From: Algoriphagus sp. AGSA1
Lineage (GTDB): Bacteria > Bacteroidota > Bacteroidia > Cytophagales > Cyclobacteriaceae
Assembly: GCF_021390545.1 (NCBI RefSeq)
Contig: NZ_JAJUWR010000014.1
Span: 62,001 to 126,000 of the forward strand
Direction: 5' to 3'
Length of the DNA stretch: 64,000 bases
In this document: positions 53,321-62,786 of the stretch, one piece after another
Position numbering within the stretch: position 1 is the first letter of the stretch
Layout: every line of letters begins with the position of its first letter
Notes under the pieces: model-generated
Databases searched by the model: none
What the model was told of the DNA's origin: nothing
What the model saw: the letters and a program-made list of their open reading frames with translations, nothing else
Translations under genes and position numbers: made by a program

Positions 53321-54508
53321 TTGAAAAAGGTACTATTTATAAGCTGGGACTCTGATAAGACCAACTACTTGGAAAATCTGTTTTTCCCGATTTTTTCCGG
53401 ATTACAGAACAGAGGAGGAATAACCATTTCTATTTTTCAATTTTCCTGGGCAAAATCAGTAGAGGTGGATAGAATTTCGTTTCTGGCCAGTAAATTAGGG
53501 TTGGATTATAACCATTTTCCAATTTCAAGAAAAGCCCCAGCCATACTGGCTAGTTTATCTGCTGTATTTTCTAATCGATCCTTTCTGATTAATTACCTCC
53601 AATCTCATCAGATTCAGGTGATTATTCCTAGAAGTACCATGCCGGCGTTATTTCTTTTGACTGTCCTGAAGAAGGTAAAAGGAATGGGCTGTGAAATTGT
53701 TTTTGATGCAGATGGACTTCCTATACAGGAAAGATTGGATTTGGGGAATCTTACAAAGGGGGGGATAGTTCATCGGATTTTGACTGGTATAGAACATAGA
53801 ATACTTTTGGAATCCAGCAAGGTGTTAGTAAGAACTAGACATTCGATTGACTGGCATACCACTCGATACACAAACTTGGATGTTCAAAAGTTTTTTCTGG
53901 TAGGTAATGGAAGAGACATAAGGAAATTTCATTTTTCTGCCGAACGCAGAAATGAAATCAGAGAACAATTAAATCTCTCCGAAGAACTAGTTTTGATTCA
54001 TTCCGGTTCACTGGGTCCGGGATACGCATTGGATGTATTGTTTAGCATTCTGAGGGGAATAAAAGAAAGAGGGATTTCCTTTAAAATGGTTTTTCTTACC
54101 AGAGATCCGGGGTATTTGATACCAGAGATTCCTTATGATATCAAATCTCAGGTAATTGTTTTAGAAGTGGCCTTTGATCAAGTGCCGGATTATCTGATGG
54201 CAGGGGATGTAGGGGTTAGTTTAAGGAAGCCCGGTCCTGGCACCAAAGGGATTCTACCGATCAAGCTAGGTGAATACATGATGTGTGGGTTGCCGGTTCT
54301 TGTCTCAAGGGGGATCGGGGATATGGATTTGCTCCTTAGTGATGAGGATAGTTGCTTAATTATCGATAACCAGTCTGTTAATTTCAATGATCTTGTGCAA
54401 TGGTTTCTAAGTATATCCCGGCTAGATAAGGCTAAGATCGCCAAAGTGGGCTCAACCTTGTTTTCGTTGGAGAAAACCTTGGACAATTACCAGAAAGCTT
54501 TACTATGA
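53321..54508 (+). CDS. Glycosyltransferase (GT4-like), capsule cluster
   Basis: A 395-aa GT-B protein. Signs are an N-terminal domain with KKVLFISWDSDKTNYLENLFFPIFSGL, the donor-domain segment LVLIHSGSLGPGYALDVLFSIL, VPDYLMAGDVGVSLRKPGPGTKGILPIKLGEYMMCGLPVLVS and GIGDMDLLL. The KLGEYMMCGLPVL region is typical of GT4 enzymes. The start is TTG at 53321, because a stop lies three codons upstream. Its stop overlaps the next start by 4 bases, so it opens the capsule operon. The transferred sugar is unknown. Confidence 0.82.
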   Translation: MKKVLFISWDSDKTNYLENLFFPIFSGLQNRGGITISIFQFSWAKSVEVDRISFLASKLGLDYNHFPISRKAPAILASLSAVFSNRSFLINYLQSHQIQVIIPRSTMPALFLLTVLKKVKGMGCEIVFDADGLPIQERLDLGNLTKGGIVHRILTGIEHRILLESSKVLVRTRHSIDWHTTRYTNLDVQKFFLVGNGRDIRKFHFSAERRNEIREQLNLSEELVLIHSGSLGPGYALDVLFSILRGIKERGISFKMVFLTRDPGYLIPEIPYDIKSQVIVLEVAFDQVPDYLMAGDVGVSLRKPGPGTKGILPIKLGEYMMCGLPVLVSRGIGDMDLLLSDEDSCLIIDNQSVNFNDLVQWFLSISRLDKAKIAKVGSTLFSLEKTLDNYQKALL

Positions 54509-55797
54509 ATCTAAAAGTTGTTGATTTTCTGGTTCTTATTTTTTGCAACTTACCTTTAGTGTACTTTTTGGTTTGGCTCAGGAAAAGCAAGGGGATTGAT
54601 CAAGGTGAACAGATTCTTGTGACTCTTCTTTGGCTAGTCCATCTAGGCTTCTCATTTTTTTATGCCAGTTATATTCTCCATAATGGTGGGGATTCCCTCA
54701 GATTTTGGCAATTAACGGCTGATACCTCACAGCATGCCCAAAACTGGATGGGATATTTCGGGATTAATACCTTTTTTATACAGTGGTTGAACTATATTCC
54801 AAGTAAGTTGCTGGGTTTTTCTTATTGGTCAGGGACCTTCGTTTACTCAACCTTTTCTTTCATGGGAGTTGTTTTGCTTTTTCTAAGCTTCCGGTTTCTC
54901 ATCTTAGAGCGTATTGGTATGTTGGCTTTTCCAAAGCTGCTGTACCTGCCATTGTTTTTACCGGGACTACATTTTTGGACGGCGGGAGTTTCGAAGGAAA
55001 ACTTGCTGTTTCTAGGATTGTCCATGTTGTTTTACTCCCTTACCATGCCTGGTACTACTATGATTTTGGGATTGATTGGGTGGATTATCTGCCTGTTTGT
55101 AAGACCGGTTGTAGGCATTTTCTTTATACCTGTATTGGTTTGGCTTCTCCTGCCTGTGCTTAAAAAGTCACTGAGCAAATCTGTGATTTTGATAGTGATA
55201 TTAGTAATCTTGTTTTTTCAGGCAATCAATCAATTCCTACTTTACCTGCATTTGGAATCATTTTCGCAGGATAGTTTTAAGGCATTTAGTACCAATCAGT
55301 TGTACTATTTGAATAGTTTTAATGCGAGCACCGCAATTCCTATGGTAGAAATGAATAGTATGGAACGGTTGTTTGCCGTAATTTTCCGTCCACTTCTCTG
55401 GGAGAGCTGGGATTTCTATTCTGTTATTATAGCTATAGAAAATACTTGGCTAATGCTTATCACCCTTTTAGCCCTGTTTCTATATAGTTATAGGGTATAT
55501 CGTGTACTTATAATTTATTTCTCGAAGTTTTCCCCTGCCCGTCGGAGAGGTGGAATGGGGGGCACAAGGTTACAAATCATCCCATGGTATGTCGTTCTTC
55601 GAAACACCCCGTTTCCTATCCCTTTTTCGGCGAAATACTATTCAATAATTGCAGTTGGAATGTTTTTGCTGTTTACCTTTACCCTCAATAACTTCGGATT
55701 GTTTTATAGAATGAAATCTATCTGGATGCCGTTTTTGCAATTTTCAATCCTATGGTTAATCTGTTCTTCGACTGCATATTTAAAACGATCACCCTGA
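54505..55797 (+). CDS. Polysaccharide polymerase-like (Wzy-type) membrane protein with an odd internal insertion
   Basis: A 430-aa membrane protein with about ten hydrophobic segments and no cytoplasmic enzyme domain. Placement between a glycosyltransferase and Wza/Wzc genes, plus the segment LFLPGLHFWTAGVSKENLLFLGLSMLFYSL, suggests a Wzy-type polymerase. The family match is weak, since Wzy proteins diverge strongly. Residues about 343-378 (SPARRRGGMGGTRLQIIP and onward) are a charged, Gly/Arg-rich stretch that interrupts the membrane pattern and looks inserted. It overlaps the preceding gene by 4 bases. Confidence 0.62.
   Translation: MNLKVVDFLVLIFCNLPLVYFLVWLRKSKGIDQGEQILVTLLWLVHLGFSFFYASYILHNGGDSLRFWQLTADTSQHAQNWMGYFGINTFFIQWLNYIPSKLLGFSYWSGTFVYSTFSFMGVVLLFLSFRFLILERIGMLAFPKLLYLPLFLPGLHFWTAGVSKENLLFLGLSMLFYSLTMPGTTMILGLIGWIICLFVRPVVGIFFIPVLVWLLLPVLKKSLSKSVILIVILVILFFQAINQFLLYLHLESFSQDSFKAFSTNQLYYLNSFNASTAIPMVEMNSMERLFAVIFRPLLWESWDFYSVIIAIENTWLMLITLLALFLYSYRVYRVLIIYFSKFSPARRRGGMGGTRLQIIPWYVVLRNTPFPIPFSAKYYSIIAVGMFLLFTFTLNNFGLFYRMKSIWMPFLQFSILWLICSSTAYLKRSP
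55535..55638 (+). repeat. Repeat-like in-frame insertion in the polymerase gene
   Basis: The DNA from about 55535 to 55638 is more G/C-rich than the gene around it and encodes the soluble stretch with SPARRRGGMGG between two membrane segments. Its composition is reminiscent of dispersed palindromic repeats in Bacteroidota. It carries no stop, so the protein remains open. No second copy was found in the window, so repeat status is inference. Confidence 0.35.
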
Positions 55798-55803
55798 CAC
55801 CAA

Positions 55804-56802
55804 TTGTCCAAAGCAAGCCTTATAATTTCCTTAGATTTTGAACTCCATTGGGGTAGATTTGATAAATACGATTTACGTGATTATCAACAGTATTACACCA
55901 ATGCTCTTGATTGCCTGCCTCGGATTTTAGATCTTTTTGAGAGGTATTCGATTAGGGCTACCTGGGCTACGGTCGGGATGCTGATGGCTGAAAATTGGGA
56001 GGAATGGCATGAATATGCTCCTGATGTTCAACCTAGTTTTTCTGAGAAAAAATACTCTGCATTTGAATGGGGGCGGCGGCAGATGAAGAATGGTAGTTTA
56101 GGTCTCTTTGCACCGGAGATGGTGAATCGGATACAGTTGACTCCGGGACAGGAATTGGCGTCGCATACCTTTTCACACTTTTTTACTGCAGTGGAAGGAA
56201 GTACATTTGAGGCTTTTGAGTCGGATCTTCAGGCATGTAGATCTATTGCAAAATCAAAATACGGGGTTGTTCTGGAAAGTTTGGTTTTTCCTAGGAATCA
56301 ATATTATCCTGAGGTGCTGAACGTTGCCGATAAGGCTGGCTTTTCAGCAGTGAGAACCAACCCCTCAGATTGGTTCTGGAAAGAAACAGCTCATGAGAGC
56401 CTTTTGAAAAAAATATTCAGAACTGGTGATACTCTACTTCCTCTGGGAAGAAATGTATGTTATGATATGGAGGGGCTCGATTCCAAGCCTATATTGCAGC
56501 TGCCGGCGAGTAGGCTACTAAGGCCTTACCGTAAAGGGTCAATTTTTAATAGGAGAAGAATATCCCGGATTAAGGCAGAATTGGAAAATGCCTGCATTGA
56601 AGGAAAATGCTATCATTTGTGGTGGCACCCGCACAATTTCGGACATTTTCCGGAAGAAAATTTAGTTATTTTAGAAGATCTCCTGATTTTTATACAGGAA
56701 CTGATGGAGTCTAATAGATTACAGAGTATTTCCATGAAAGATGCTTCTGCCTTAAACCAAAAAATTAATCTTGAAAAGCAAATAAAAAGACAGGGCAATT
56801 AA
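55804..56802 (+). CDS. Polysaccharide deacetylase (NodB-like)
   Basis: A 332-aa protein of the NodB-homology fold. Key parts are LIISLDFELHWGRF (catalytic and metal Asp region), IRATWATVGMLMAENW, the metal-binding SHTFSH motif in GQELASHTFSHFFTAVEG, LVFPRNQYYPEV, and the C-terminal CYHLWWHPHNFGHFPEE. It could remove acetyl groups from a capsule sugar. It has a TTG start at 55804, six bases after the polymerase stop; no better in-frame ATG exists near it. No signal peptide was seen, so a cytoplasmic or unusual location is possible. Confidence 0.85.
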   Translation: MSKASLIISLDFELHWGRFDKYDLRDYQQYYTNALDCLPRILDLFERYSIRATWATVGMLMAENWEEWHEYAPDVQPSFSEKKYSAFEWGRRQMKNGSLGLFAPEMVNRIQLTPGQELASHTFSHFFTAVEGSTFEAFESDLQACRSIAKSKYGVVLESLVFPRNQYYPEVLNVADKAGFSAVRTNPSDWFWKETAHESLLKKIFRTGDTLLPLGRNVCYDMEGLDSKPILQLPASRLLRPYRKGSIFNRRRISRIKAELENACIEGKCYHLWWHPHNFGHFPEENLVILEDLLIFIQELMESNRLQSISMKDASALNQKINLEKQIKRQGN

Positions 56803-56821
56803 AAAACACTAATTTCACTTA

Positions 56822-57631
56822 ATGAAAAAACACATTGGATTCGTTTTGACCTGCTTAATATTGAGCTCATGTATTAGCAATAAACGGATAACTTATCTAC
56901 AAAATCTACCTGGGAATCCTGAGATCGGTCTGGATGAATTTATTCCCTATGCCACAGTGGAGTATAAATATATACTTCAGCCTTTCGATATTGTTGACAT
57001 TGATTTTGCCTCTTCAGACGAGGAATTGACCAAAGCTTTTGAGTTTCAGGGATCCAGAAATATGCGCCAGGGCGGTGGAGGGGGAGGAGTAAATGATTTA
57101 TTTTACTTTACAGGATATTCTATAGATCAAGAAGGTTATGTGGAACTTCCACAGCTGGGTAAGGTAGCCATTGCCGGATTGACAGAGGAGGCGGCCCAGA
57201 AGAAAATTCAAGAGACTATCAATCAATTTTTCAAAGAAGAAGTCTATGTGAAATTAAGAATAGGCGGAATTCGCTTTACAGCATTGGGTGAATTCAGTAG
57301 TTCTGGGGCGCAGGTGATTTTAAAGAATAGAGCGACCATCTTTGATGCTCTGGCGGTTGCCGGAGAATCCAATATCCTAGCCAAGAAAAATAAGCTTTTT
57401 ATCATTAGACAATACGATGGAGGAACAAAAATCCACCAGATTAATCTCAATGACCGGCAACTTCTGGCATCTCCTTTTTATTTTATTCAGCCAAATGATA
57501 TACTGTATTTAGAGCCAATGAAAATCCGCCAGTTTGGCAATGCGGAAAACCTTACAGCTTCACTTGGTTTGATAATTTCTGTAACTTCATCAATTATTGT
57601 AATTGTTGCGTTATTGACCACGAATTTATGA
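56822..57631 (+). CDS. Wza-like polysaccharide export outer-membrane lipoprotein
   Basis: A 269-aa lipoprotein (signal FVLTCLILSSCISNKR, Cys about residue 17). The polysaccharide export domain has YKYILQPFDIVDIDF, an unusual Gly-rich stretch RQGGGGGGVNDLFYF, then GYSIDQEGYVELPQLGKVAIAGLTEEAAQKKIQETI. A SLBB-like part follows (FTALGEFSSSGAQVIL). A C-terminal hydrophobic segment (SLGLIISVTSSIIVIVALL) completes the protein. It would form the outer-membrane channel for the capsule polymer. It overlaps wzc by 4 bases. Confidence 0.9.
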   Translation: MKKHIGFVLTCLILSSCISNKRITYLQNLPGNPEIGLDEFIPYATVEYKYILQPFDIVDIDFASSDEELTKAFEFQGSRNMRQGGGGGGVNDLFYFTGYSIDQEGYVELPQLGKVAIAGLTEEAAQKKIQETINQFFKEEVYVKLRIGGIRFTALGEFSSSGAQVILKNRATIFDALAVAGESNILAKKNKLFIIRQYDGGTKIHQINLNDRQLLASPFYFIQPNDILYLEPMKIRQFGNAENLTASLGLIISVTSSIIVIVALLTTNL

Positions 57632-60081
57632 TAGACGGAAAGGTCGATATTTCCAAGTTTCAAGATGAGGTAAAGCCTATAGATATCAAGTATTACCTGA
57701 TCAAATACTCTAGGTATTGGCCACTATATGTTACAAGTATCTTTTTAGGTTTGATCATTACCTTTTTATTTCACCGGTATTCGGTGGAGGAATATGAGGT
57801 TCAGGGAAGTATTTTGATCAAGCAAAATTCCAGTCCTGAGATGAAGATCCTGGACAGATCCAATATTTTTTCGGGTTCATATCGGCTGGAAAACGATATA
57901 TTATTGCTCACCTCTAAGAATTTGGCCGCTGAGGCATTGCAGGGGTTGAACTTCAACGTCACCTACTATGCGTCCACTAACATCAAGGAAGTGGAGCTAT
58001 ATGACCAATCTCCGATACATGTTGAAGTGGACAGGGATTTCCCACAGATGGAATTGGGTGAAATCACCTTCACCGTGGTTTCAGATGACGAGTTTGTATT
58101 GACCATAGAAGAATCCGGATTTTTTGATTTTTTGAACGCAAAAGCTGCCGGGCCTATAGATGAAGATATCCTTAACCGCAGATTTAAATTTGGGGAGGAA
58201 ATAGAGTCTTCAAAAAGTAAGTTTACCATATACAAGAAAAAGACGCTAAAAGAAAATGATAGGCTTAGTTTTAAAATCCATAATTACATCAATATTATAG
58301 ATGATTACTCCAAAGCAATAGCAGTGCGTCCTATCAATAGCTATGGTACTGTGCTTCAAGTGACTATGGTGACCAAAGTAGTCGAAAAAGGAAGGGATTA
58401 TGTGAATGCATTGATGGATTCTTATATAGAATACAATCTGAAGGAAAAAAACCAAATGACGGAAAACACACTGAGGTTTTTGGATGAACAGCTGTATATC
58501 GTTGAGGATTCATTGAAAGCTGTCGAGCGGAAGATGCTTGATTTTAAGGTTAAGAATAAGCTTTTGGATATCAACTCTGAGTTTGGCGGGGTATTGGGTA
58601 ATATGCAGTCTTTGGAAGACCAGATTCAGGCCATTGATTTCCAGTTACAATACTATCAATCCCTTCAGACCTATTTAATCGAAAAGGGGAAAGATTTTTC
58701 AGATATTTTAGCTCCTTCATTAATAGGTATTGACGATGGCTTATTGAATGGCCTGGTAGCTCGGCTCATTGAAGTTTCCTTAAACAGAAGGGGGCTCCTC
58801 GCTGCAGTAAATGAAAATCATCCCAAGGTGCTGGAACTGGATGAGCAGATTTCAAAACTTAGAGAAAATATTTTTGAGAATATAGATAATCTCGTAAAAA
58901 ACACTGAAAACAGAAAAGCGCAAGCCCTTTCAAAATTGGCAGAAGAGGATAATGAATTCGCCAAGCTACCAATAGCTGAGTCGGATTTTATGGCGTTGAA
59001 CAGGGAATTTAAGTTGCGGGAGAATCTATATAATTACCTCTTGGAAAAAAGAGCGGAGGCAGGCATAGCGAGAGCCTCCAATATCTCAGATAATTCAGTG
59101 TTGGATTATGCTAGAAGAGGAAATTTGATTTTTCCAAAAAAAGCCAATAACTATGGATTGGCTTTTGGTTTGGGCTTGTTTATTCCATTGGGGTTTCTCT
59201 TAGTCTATCATTATCTTAACAATAGGATTGTAGATCAGGTACAACTCAAAAATGTATTGAGAATCCCTTTACTGGGAACAATAGGTTACAGTACAAAGGA
59301 TACGAACCTGTTAGTGCAGGAGCATCCTAAATCCATGGTTACTGAGTCATTCAGATCATTACGTTCCGCATTATTTTATCTTGCAAGTGAGAAGGAATGT
59401 AAAAAAATATTAGTTACTTCTTCGGTGTCGGGAGAAGGGAAGACCTTTGTTAGTATCAATCTTGCCTCTGCATTGGCATTAAGTGGAAAAAGAACCCTTT
59501 TGATAGGGTTAGACTTAAGAAGACCTAAAATATCGGAATATCTAGGGGTTGAAAATTTAACCGGGTTATCAAATTACTTGATTGGAAAAGCAAGCAGACA
59601 AGAAATCCTGGTGAAAACCACCTTTGATAATTTGTATGTAGTGCCTTCTGGGCCAATACCGCCAAATCCTGCTGAATTACTTCTTAAAGAAAAGATGAAT
59701 GAATTCCTGAATTCATTGGACGGGGAGTTTGACGTAATTGTAATGGATACTCCTCCTATAGGACTTGTTTCAGAAACTATGGATCTGATGCGTTTCTCAG
59801 ACATCAATTTATATATCGTGAGGCAGGATTATACACATAAGCGCTATCTGTTAATGATTAATGACCTTTATGCCAACGATCAAGTGGATAACATTTATGC
59901 GGTGTTCAACGGAATCAAGGCTGGGGTAGATGTCTATGATTTTGGGGGATATAATTATGGATATGGATATAACTATTCTTATATGAGAAAAAATGAATAC
60001 ACGGGCTCCTATTATGATCATGAGGATAGGAAAGAAAAGGCGCAGTGGTTGAAGAAATTTTTAGCAAAATTCAGGGTTTGA
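57628..60081 (+). CDS. Wzc-like polysaccharide co-polymerase and BY-kinase
   Basis: An 817-aa inner-membrane protein. Two membrane segments (near residues 32-48 and 509-526) flank a large periplasmic coiled-coil region (about 60-505). The cytoplasmic kinase domain has the Walker A motif SSVSGEGKTFVSINLAS, Walker A' LIGLDLRRPKI and Walker B VIVMDTPPIGLV. The Tyr-rich tail GGYNYGYGYNYSYM near residue 775 is the usual autophosphorylation cluster of BY-kinases. It controls chain length and export with Wza. It overlaps wza by 4 bases and kdsB by 1 base. Confidence 0.92.
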   Translation: MIDGKVDISKFQDEVKPIDIKYYLIKYSRYWPLYVTSIFLGLIITFLFHRYSVEEYEVQGSILIKQNSSPEMKILDRSNIFSGSYRLENDILLLTSKNLAAEALQGLNFNVTYYASTNIKEVELYDQSPIHVEVDRDFPQMELGEITFTVVSDDEFVLTIEESGFFDFLNAKAAGPIDEDILNRRFKFGEEIESSKSKFTIYKKKTLKENDRLSFKIHNYINIIDDYSKAIAVRPINSYGTVLQVTMVTKVVEKGRDYVNALMDSYIEYNLKEKNQMTENTLRFLDEQLYIVEDSLKAVERKMLDFKVKNKLLDINSEFGGVLGNMQSLEDQIQAIDFQLQYYQSLQTYLIEKGKDFSDILAPSLIGIDDGLLNGLVARLIEVSLNRRGLLAAVNENHPKVLELDEQISKLRENIFENIDNLVKNTENRKAQALSKLAEEDNEFAKLPIAESDFMALNREFKLRENLYNYLLEKRAEAGIARASNISDNSVLDYARRGNLIFPKKANNYGLAFGLGLFIPLGFLLVYHYLNNRIVDQVQLKNVLRIPLLGTIGYSTKDTNLLVQEHPKSMVTESFRSLRSALFYLASEKECKKILVTSSVSGEGKTFVSINLASALALSGKRTLLIGLDLRRPKISEYLGVENLTGLSNYLIGKASRQEILVKTTFDNLYVVPSGPIPPNPAELLLKEKMNEFLNSLDGEFDVIVMDTPPIGLVSETMDLMRFSDINLYIVRQDYTHKRYLLMINDLYANDQVDNIYAVFNGIKAGVDVYDFGGYNYGYGYNYSYMRKNEYTGSYYDHEDRKEKAQWLKKFLAKFRV

Positions 60082-60815
60082 TGGCTATATTAACACGGGC
60101 AGCACTAATTCCTGCAAGGTATGCATCTACAAGACTCCCATCTAAATTAGTACAGGATTTGGGAGGAAAATCAGTGATTCAACGAACCTACCTCAGTACC
60201 AGAGAGGCTGGGGTTTTTGATGAAGTATGGGTGGTAACTGACCACCAAGAAATCAAAGAACAAATAGAAGCTATCGGCGGGAGCGTTTTTATGAGCCAGA
60301 AGACGCATGAAAGCGGATCTGACCGGATTGCAGAAGCCTTAGATGTAGTTGTTGCTGATTTGATCGTGAATGTTCAAGGTGATGAACCGTTTCAGGACAG
60401 AAATTCTCTTATAGACCTAGTCCATGTATTTGAGGACACCCGGGTGGATGTCGCATCTCTGAAAACCAGAATTACACCTCAGGAAGCAGAAAACCCTAAT
60501 GTTGTAAAGGTAGTAGTGGATATGTGGAGCGACGCCCTTTATTTTTCCAGATCCCCGATCCCATATATTAGAGAAAAAGCAAAAGACCTGTTCTATTGGA
60601 AACACGTGGGAATCTATGCCTATAGGCGGGAAGTGCTGCAAGCTTTTACTCATTTACCCAAAAGCAACCTGGAGTCTATAGAAATGCTCGAACAGTTAAG
60701 ACTTCTGGAAAATGGATATAGAATACGGATGGTGGAAAGCACGCATGAGGCAGTGGCCATAGATACCGCAGAAGATCTGGAAAAAGCCAGAAGACTGATT
60801 GGGGATGGTCTTTAA
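60081..60815 (+). CDS. kdsB: 3-deoxy-manno-octulosonate cytidylyltransferase
   Basis: A 244-aa enzyme that activates KDO to CMP-KDO. Motifs are LIPARYASTRLPSKLVQDLGGKSVIQRTY (nucleotide binding), VVTDHQEIKEQIEAIGG, SGSDRIAEAL, VNVQGDEPFQ and RSPIPYIREK. The ATG at 60081 overlaps the wzc stop by one base (TGATG). An upstream GTG frame overlaps wzc and was rejected. KDO is needed for lipopolysaccharide core; its place at the end of a capsule operon may also mean a KDO-containing capsule. Confidence 0.93.
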   Translation: MAILTRAALIPARYASTRLPSKLVQDLGGKSVIQRTYLSTREAGVFDEVWVVTDHQEIKEQIEAIGGSVFMSQKTHESGSDRIAEALDVVVADLIVNVQGDEPFQDRNSLIDLVHVFEDTRVDVASLKTRITPQEAENPNVVKVVVDMWSDALYFSRSPIPYIREKAKDLFYWKHVGIYAYRREVLQAFTHLPKSNLESIEMLEQLRLLENGYRIRMVESTHEAVAIDTAEDLEKARRLIGDGL

Positions 60816-60980
60816 TTGTGCCGCATGGATATCTTATCATAGTAACCATAAGGGATTGGTTTATTTATAAGTATTCTGACTACTCCCACATACTCCGTTT
60901 GCCTCGCTATTTTCATCAAACGCTGTAATTCAAGCTTTCTTTGATGTACTTTTGTACCTATTAAGGATAACTACCTTACT

Positions 60981-62561
60981 ATGAAGAAAGAATTCAACCT
61001 ACAATTGAGCCCTCAAGAGGCCTACGACCCCTTACTTTTCCAAGAAGTGGTATTGCGGAAAGCCGGACTACCGACAGATTCACCAGAAGCAATCGCCAGA
61101 CAGATAAAGCGGTCGATAGACGCACGCGGAAGGAATGTAAAGATAAACGTACTGGCCGAGCTTTATATAAAAGAAACTCCTCCATTACTTTTGGACAATC
61201 GGCCGGAATATAAAAATGTCAGTATTGGTGATCCCATTGTTATTGTGGGTGCCGGTCCGGCAGGACTATTTGCTGCTCTTCGCGCAATAGAGCTGGGGGT
61301 TAGACCAATTGTAATTGAAAGGGGAAAGGATGTCAGGTCCCGGCGCCGTGATTTGGCAGCGATTAACAAAGACCATATTGTCAATCCGGATTCCAATTAC
61401 TGTTTTGGAGAAGGGGGTGCGGGCACCTATTCGGATGGAAAGCTCTATACCCGGTCCAAAAAGCGCGGGGATATTCGCAGAATCATGGAGATCCTGGTGG
61501 CACATGGAGCGACCGAGGAAATCTTAGTGGATGCCCATCCTCATATAGGTACAAATAAACTTCCCAAATTAGTTGAAGATCTGCGGGAAACGATCCGGGG
61601 TTTTGGTGGAGAGGTCCTTTTCGACACTCGAGTTGATGACTTTATTCTGGAAGGAGACGAACTGAAAGGTGTGGTCACCCAACGTGGAGACAAAATCACC
61701 GGTATAGGCGTGATATTGGCGACCGGCCACTCAGCCCGGGATATATTCCACCTGCTTCATCAAAAAGAGATTAAAATAGAAGCCAAACCTTTTGCCTTGG
61801 GAGTACGGATAGAGCATAGCCAGCCCCTTATTGATAGCATTCAGTACCATTGTGGTTTGGATCGTGGGCCGTACCTTCCTGCCTCCGCATACTCACTCGT
61901 TCATCAGACCGACTACAAAAATAAACAGCGAGGTGTTTTTAGTTTTTGTATGTGTCCGGGGGGATTTATAGTTCCTGCGGCCACTGCCCCCGGTGAACTT
62001 GTGGTAAACGGTATGAGCCCTAGCAGAAGAGATGGCAAGTTTGCCAATTCCGGAATTGTGGTGTCGGTAGAATTAGAAGATTTACCAGCGCAATATCAAA
62101 AGTTTGGATCCCTCTCCGCCATGGAATTTCAGGCTGAGGTGGAAAGGAATGCCTGGAGAGCAGGAGGTAAAACCCAAGTTGCTCCAGCCCAACGAATGGT
62201 GGATTTTGTGAATAAAAAGACGAGCTCAAGCCTCTTGGATACTTCGTATCAGCCTGGGCTCAATTCAGTGGAAATGCGGGAAGTATTGCCTGATTTCATT
62301 TCAGAACGCTTGGCTATGGCATTCAAAGCATTTGGCAATAAAATGAAGGGGTATTATACAAATGATTCCCAGTTGATTGGCTTAGAAAGTAGAACCTCAT
62401 CGCCAGTCCGTATTCCCAGGGATCGGGAGTCATTTGAACATATACAGATCAAACGTCTGTTCCCGTGCGGAGAAGGGGCTGGGTATGCAGGAGGTATAGT
62501 CTCTGCCGCTATGGATGGTGAAAGGTGCGCTGAGCGATTAATAGCAGCATACGCCAAATAA
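60981..62561 (+). CDS. FAD-dependent oxidoreductase (NAD(P)/FAD dehydrogenase-like)
   Basis: A 526-aa protein with an unusual N-terminal region (about 1-85), an FAD-binding motif IVIVGAGPAGLFAALRAIELG near residue 86, CFGEGGAGTYSDGKLYTRSKK, a central ILATGHSARDIFHLL and the C-terminal FAD part RLFPCGEGAGYAGGIVSAAMDGERCA. The arrangement matches a family of uncharacterised flavoproteins in many bacteria, often annotated as NAD(P)/FAD-dependent oxidoreductase. The substrate is unknown. A TACTTTTG element (60947-60954) lies 27 bases before the start. It appears to be a single-gene unit. Confidence 0.88.
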   Translation: MKKEFNLQLSPQEAYDPLLFQEVVLRKAGLPTDSPEAIARQIKRSIDARGRNVKINVLAELYIKETPPLLLDNRPEYKNVSIGDPIVIVGAGPAGLFAALRAIELGVRPIVIERGKDVRSRRRDLAAINKDHIVNPDSNYCFGEGGAGTYSDGKLYTRSKKRGDIRRIMEILVAHGATEEILVDAHPHIGTNKLPKLVEDLRETIRGFGGEVLFDTRVDDFILEGDELKGVVTQRGDKITGIGVILATGHSARDIFHLLHQKEIKIEAKPFALGVRIEHSQPLIDSIQYHCGLDRGPYLPASAYSLVHQTDYKNKQRGVFSFCMCPGGFIVPAATAPGELVVNGMSPSRRDGKFANSGIVVSVELEDLPAQYQKFGSLSAMEFQAEVERNAWRAGGKTQVAPAQRMVDFVNKKTSSSLLDTSYQPGLNSVEMREVLPDFISERLAMAFKAFGNKMKGYYTNDSQLIGLESRTSSPVRIPRDRESFEHIQIKRLFPCGEGAGYAGGIVSAAMDGERCAERLIAAYAK

Positions 62562-62786
62562 TTAAGAGATCTGTGGCATTTTTGCTTTCTTAACGTTTTG
62601 GACTTGGAAGCCGGCTGGGCATGTAGTCGTCTTAATGGTGTCAGTAACCATAGTTTTTGGGATTAGCTGCCACATTTTATAAGAATAAAAGAATGGCAAA
62701 TCCCATTACTTGTAAAAAATCGGAAAATCGTAAATTTTTAATGCTTATAGGTTTAAAATTCGAAAACATCCAAAAATCTGAGACAA

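Noticed and set aside
60045..60080. GTG start 12 codons upstream for kdsB
   Set aside because: It lies within wzc, and the overlap TGATG with an ATG at 60081 gives the family N-terminus.
60947..60954. TACTTTTG as a promoter of the FAD oxidoreductase
   Set aside because: The -7 element is perfect but there is no TTTG about 19 bases upstream, so it was not listed as a promoter.
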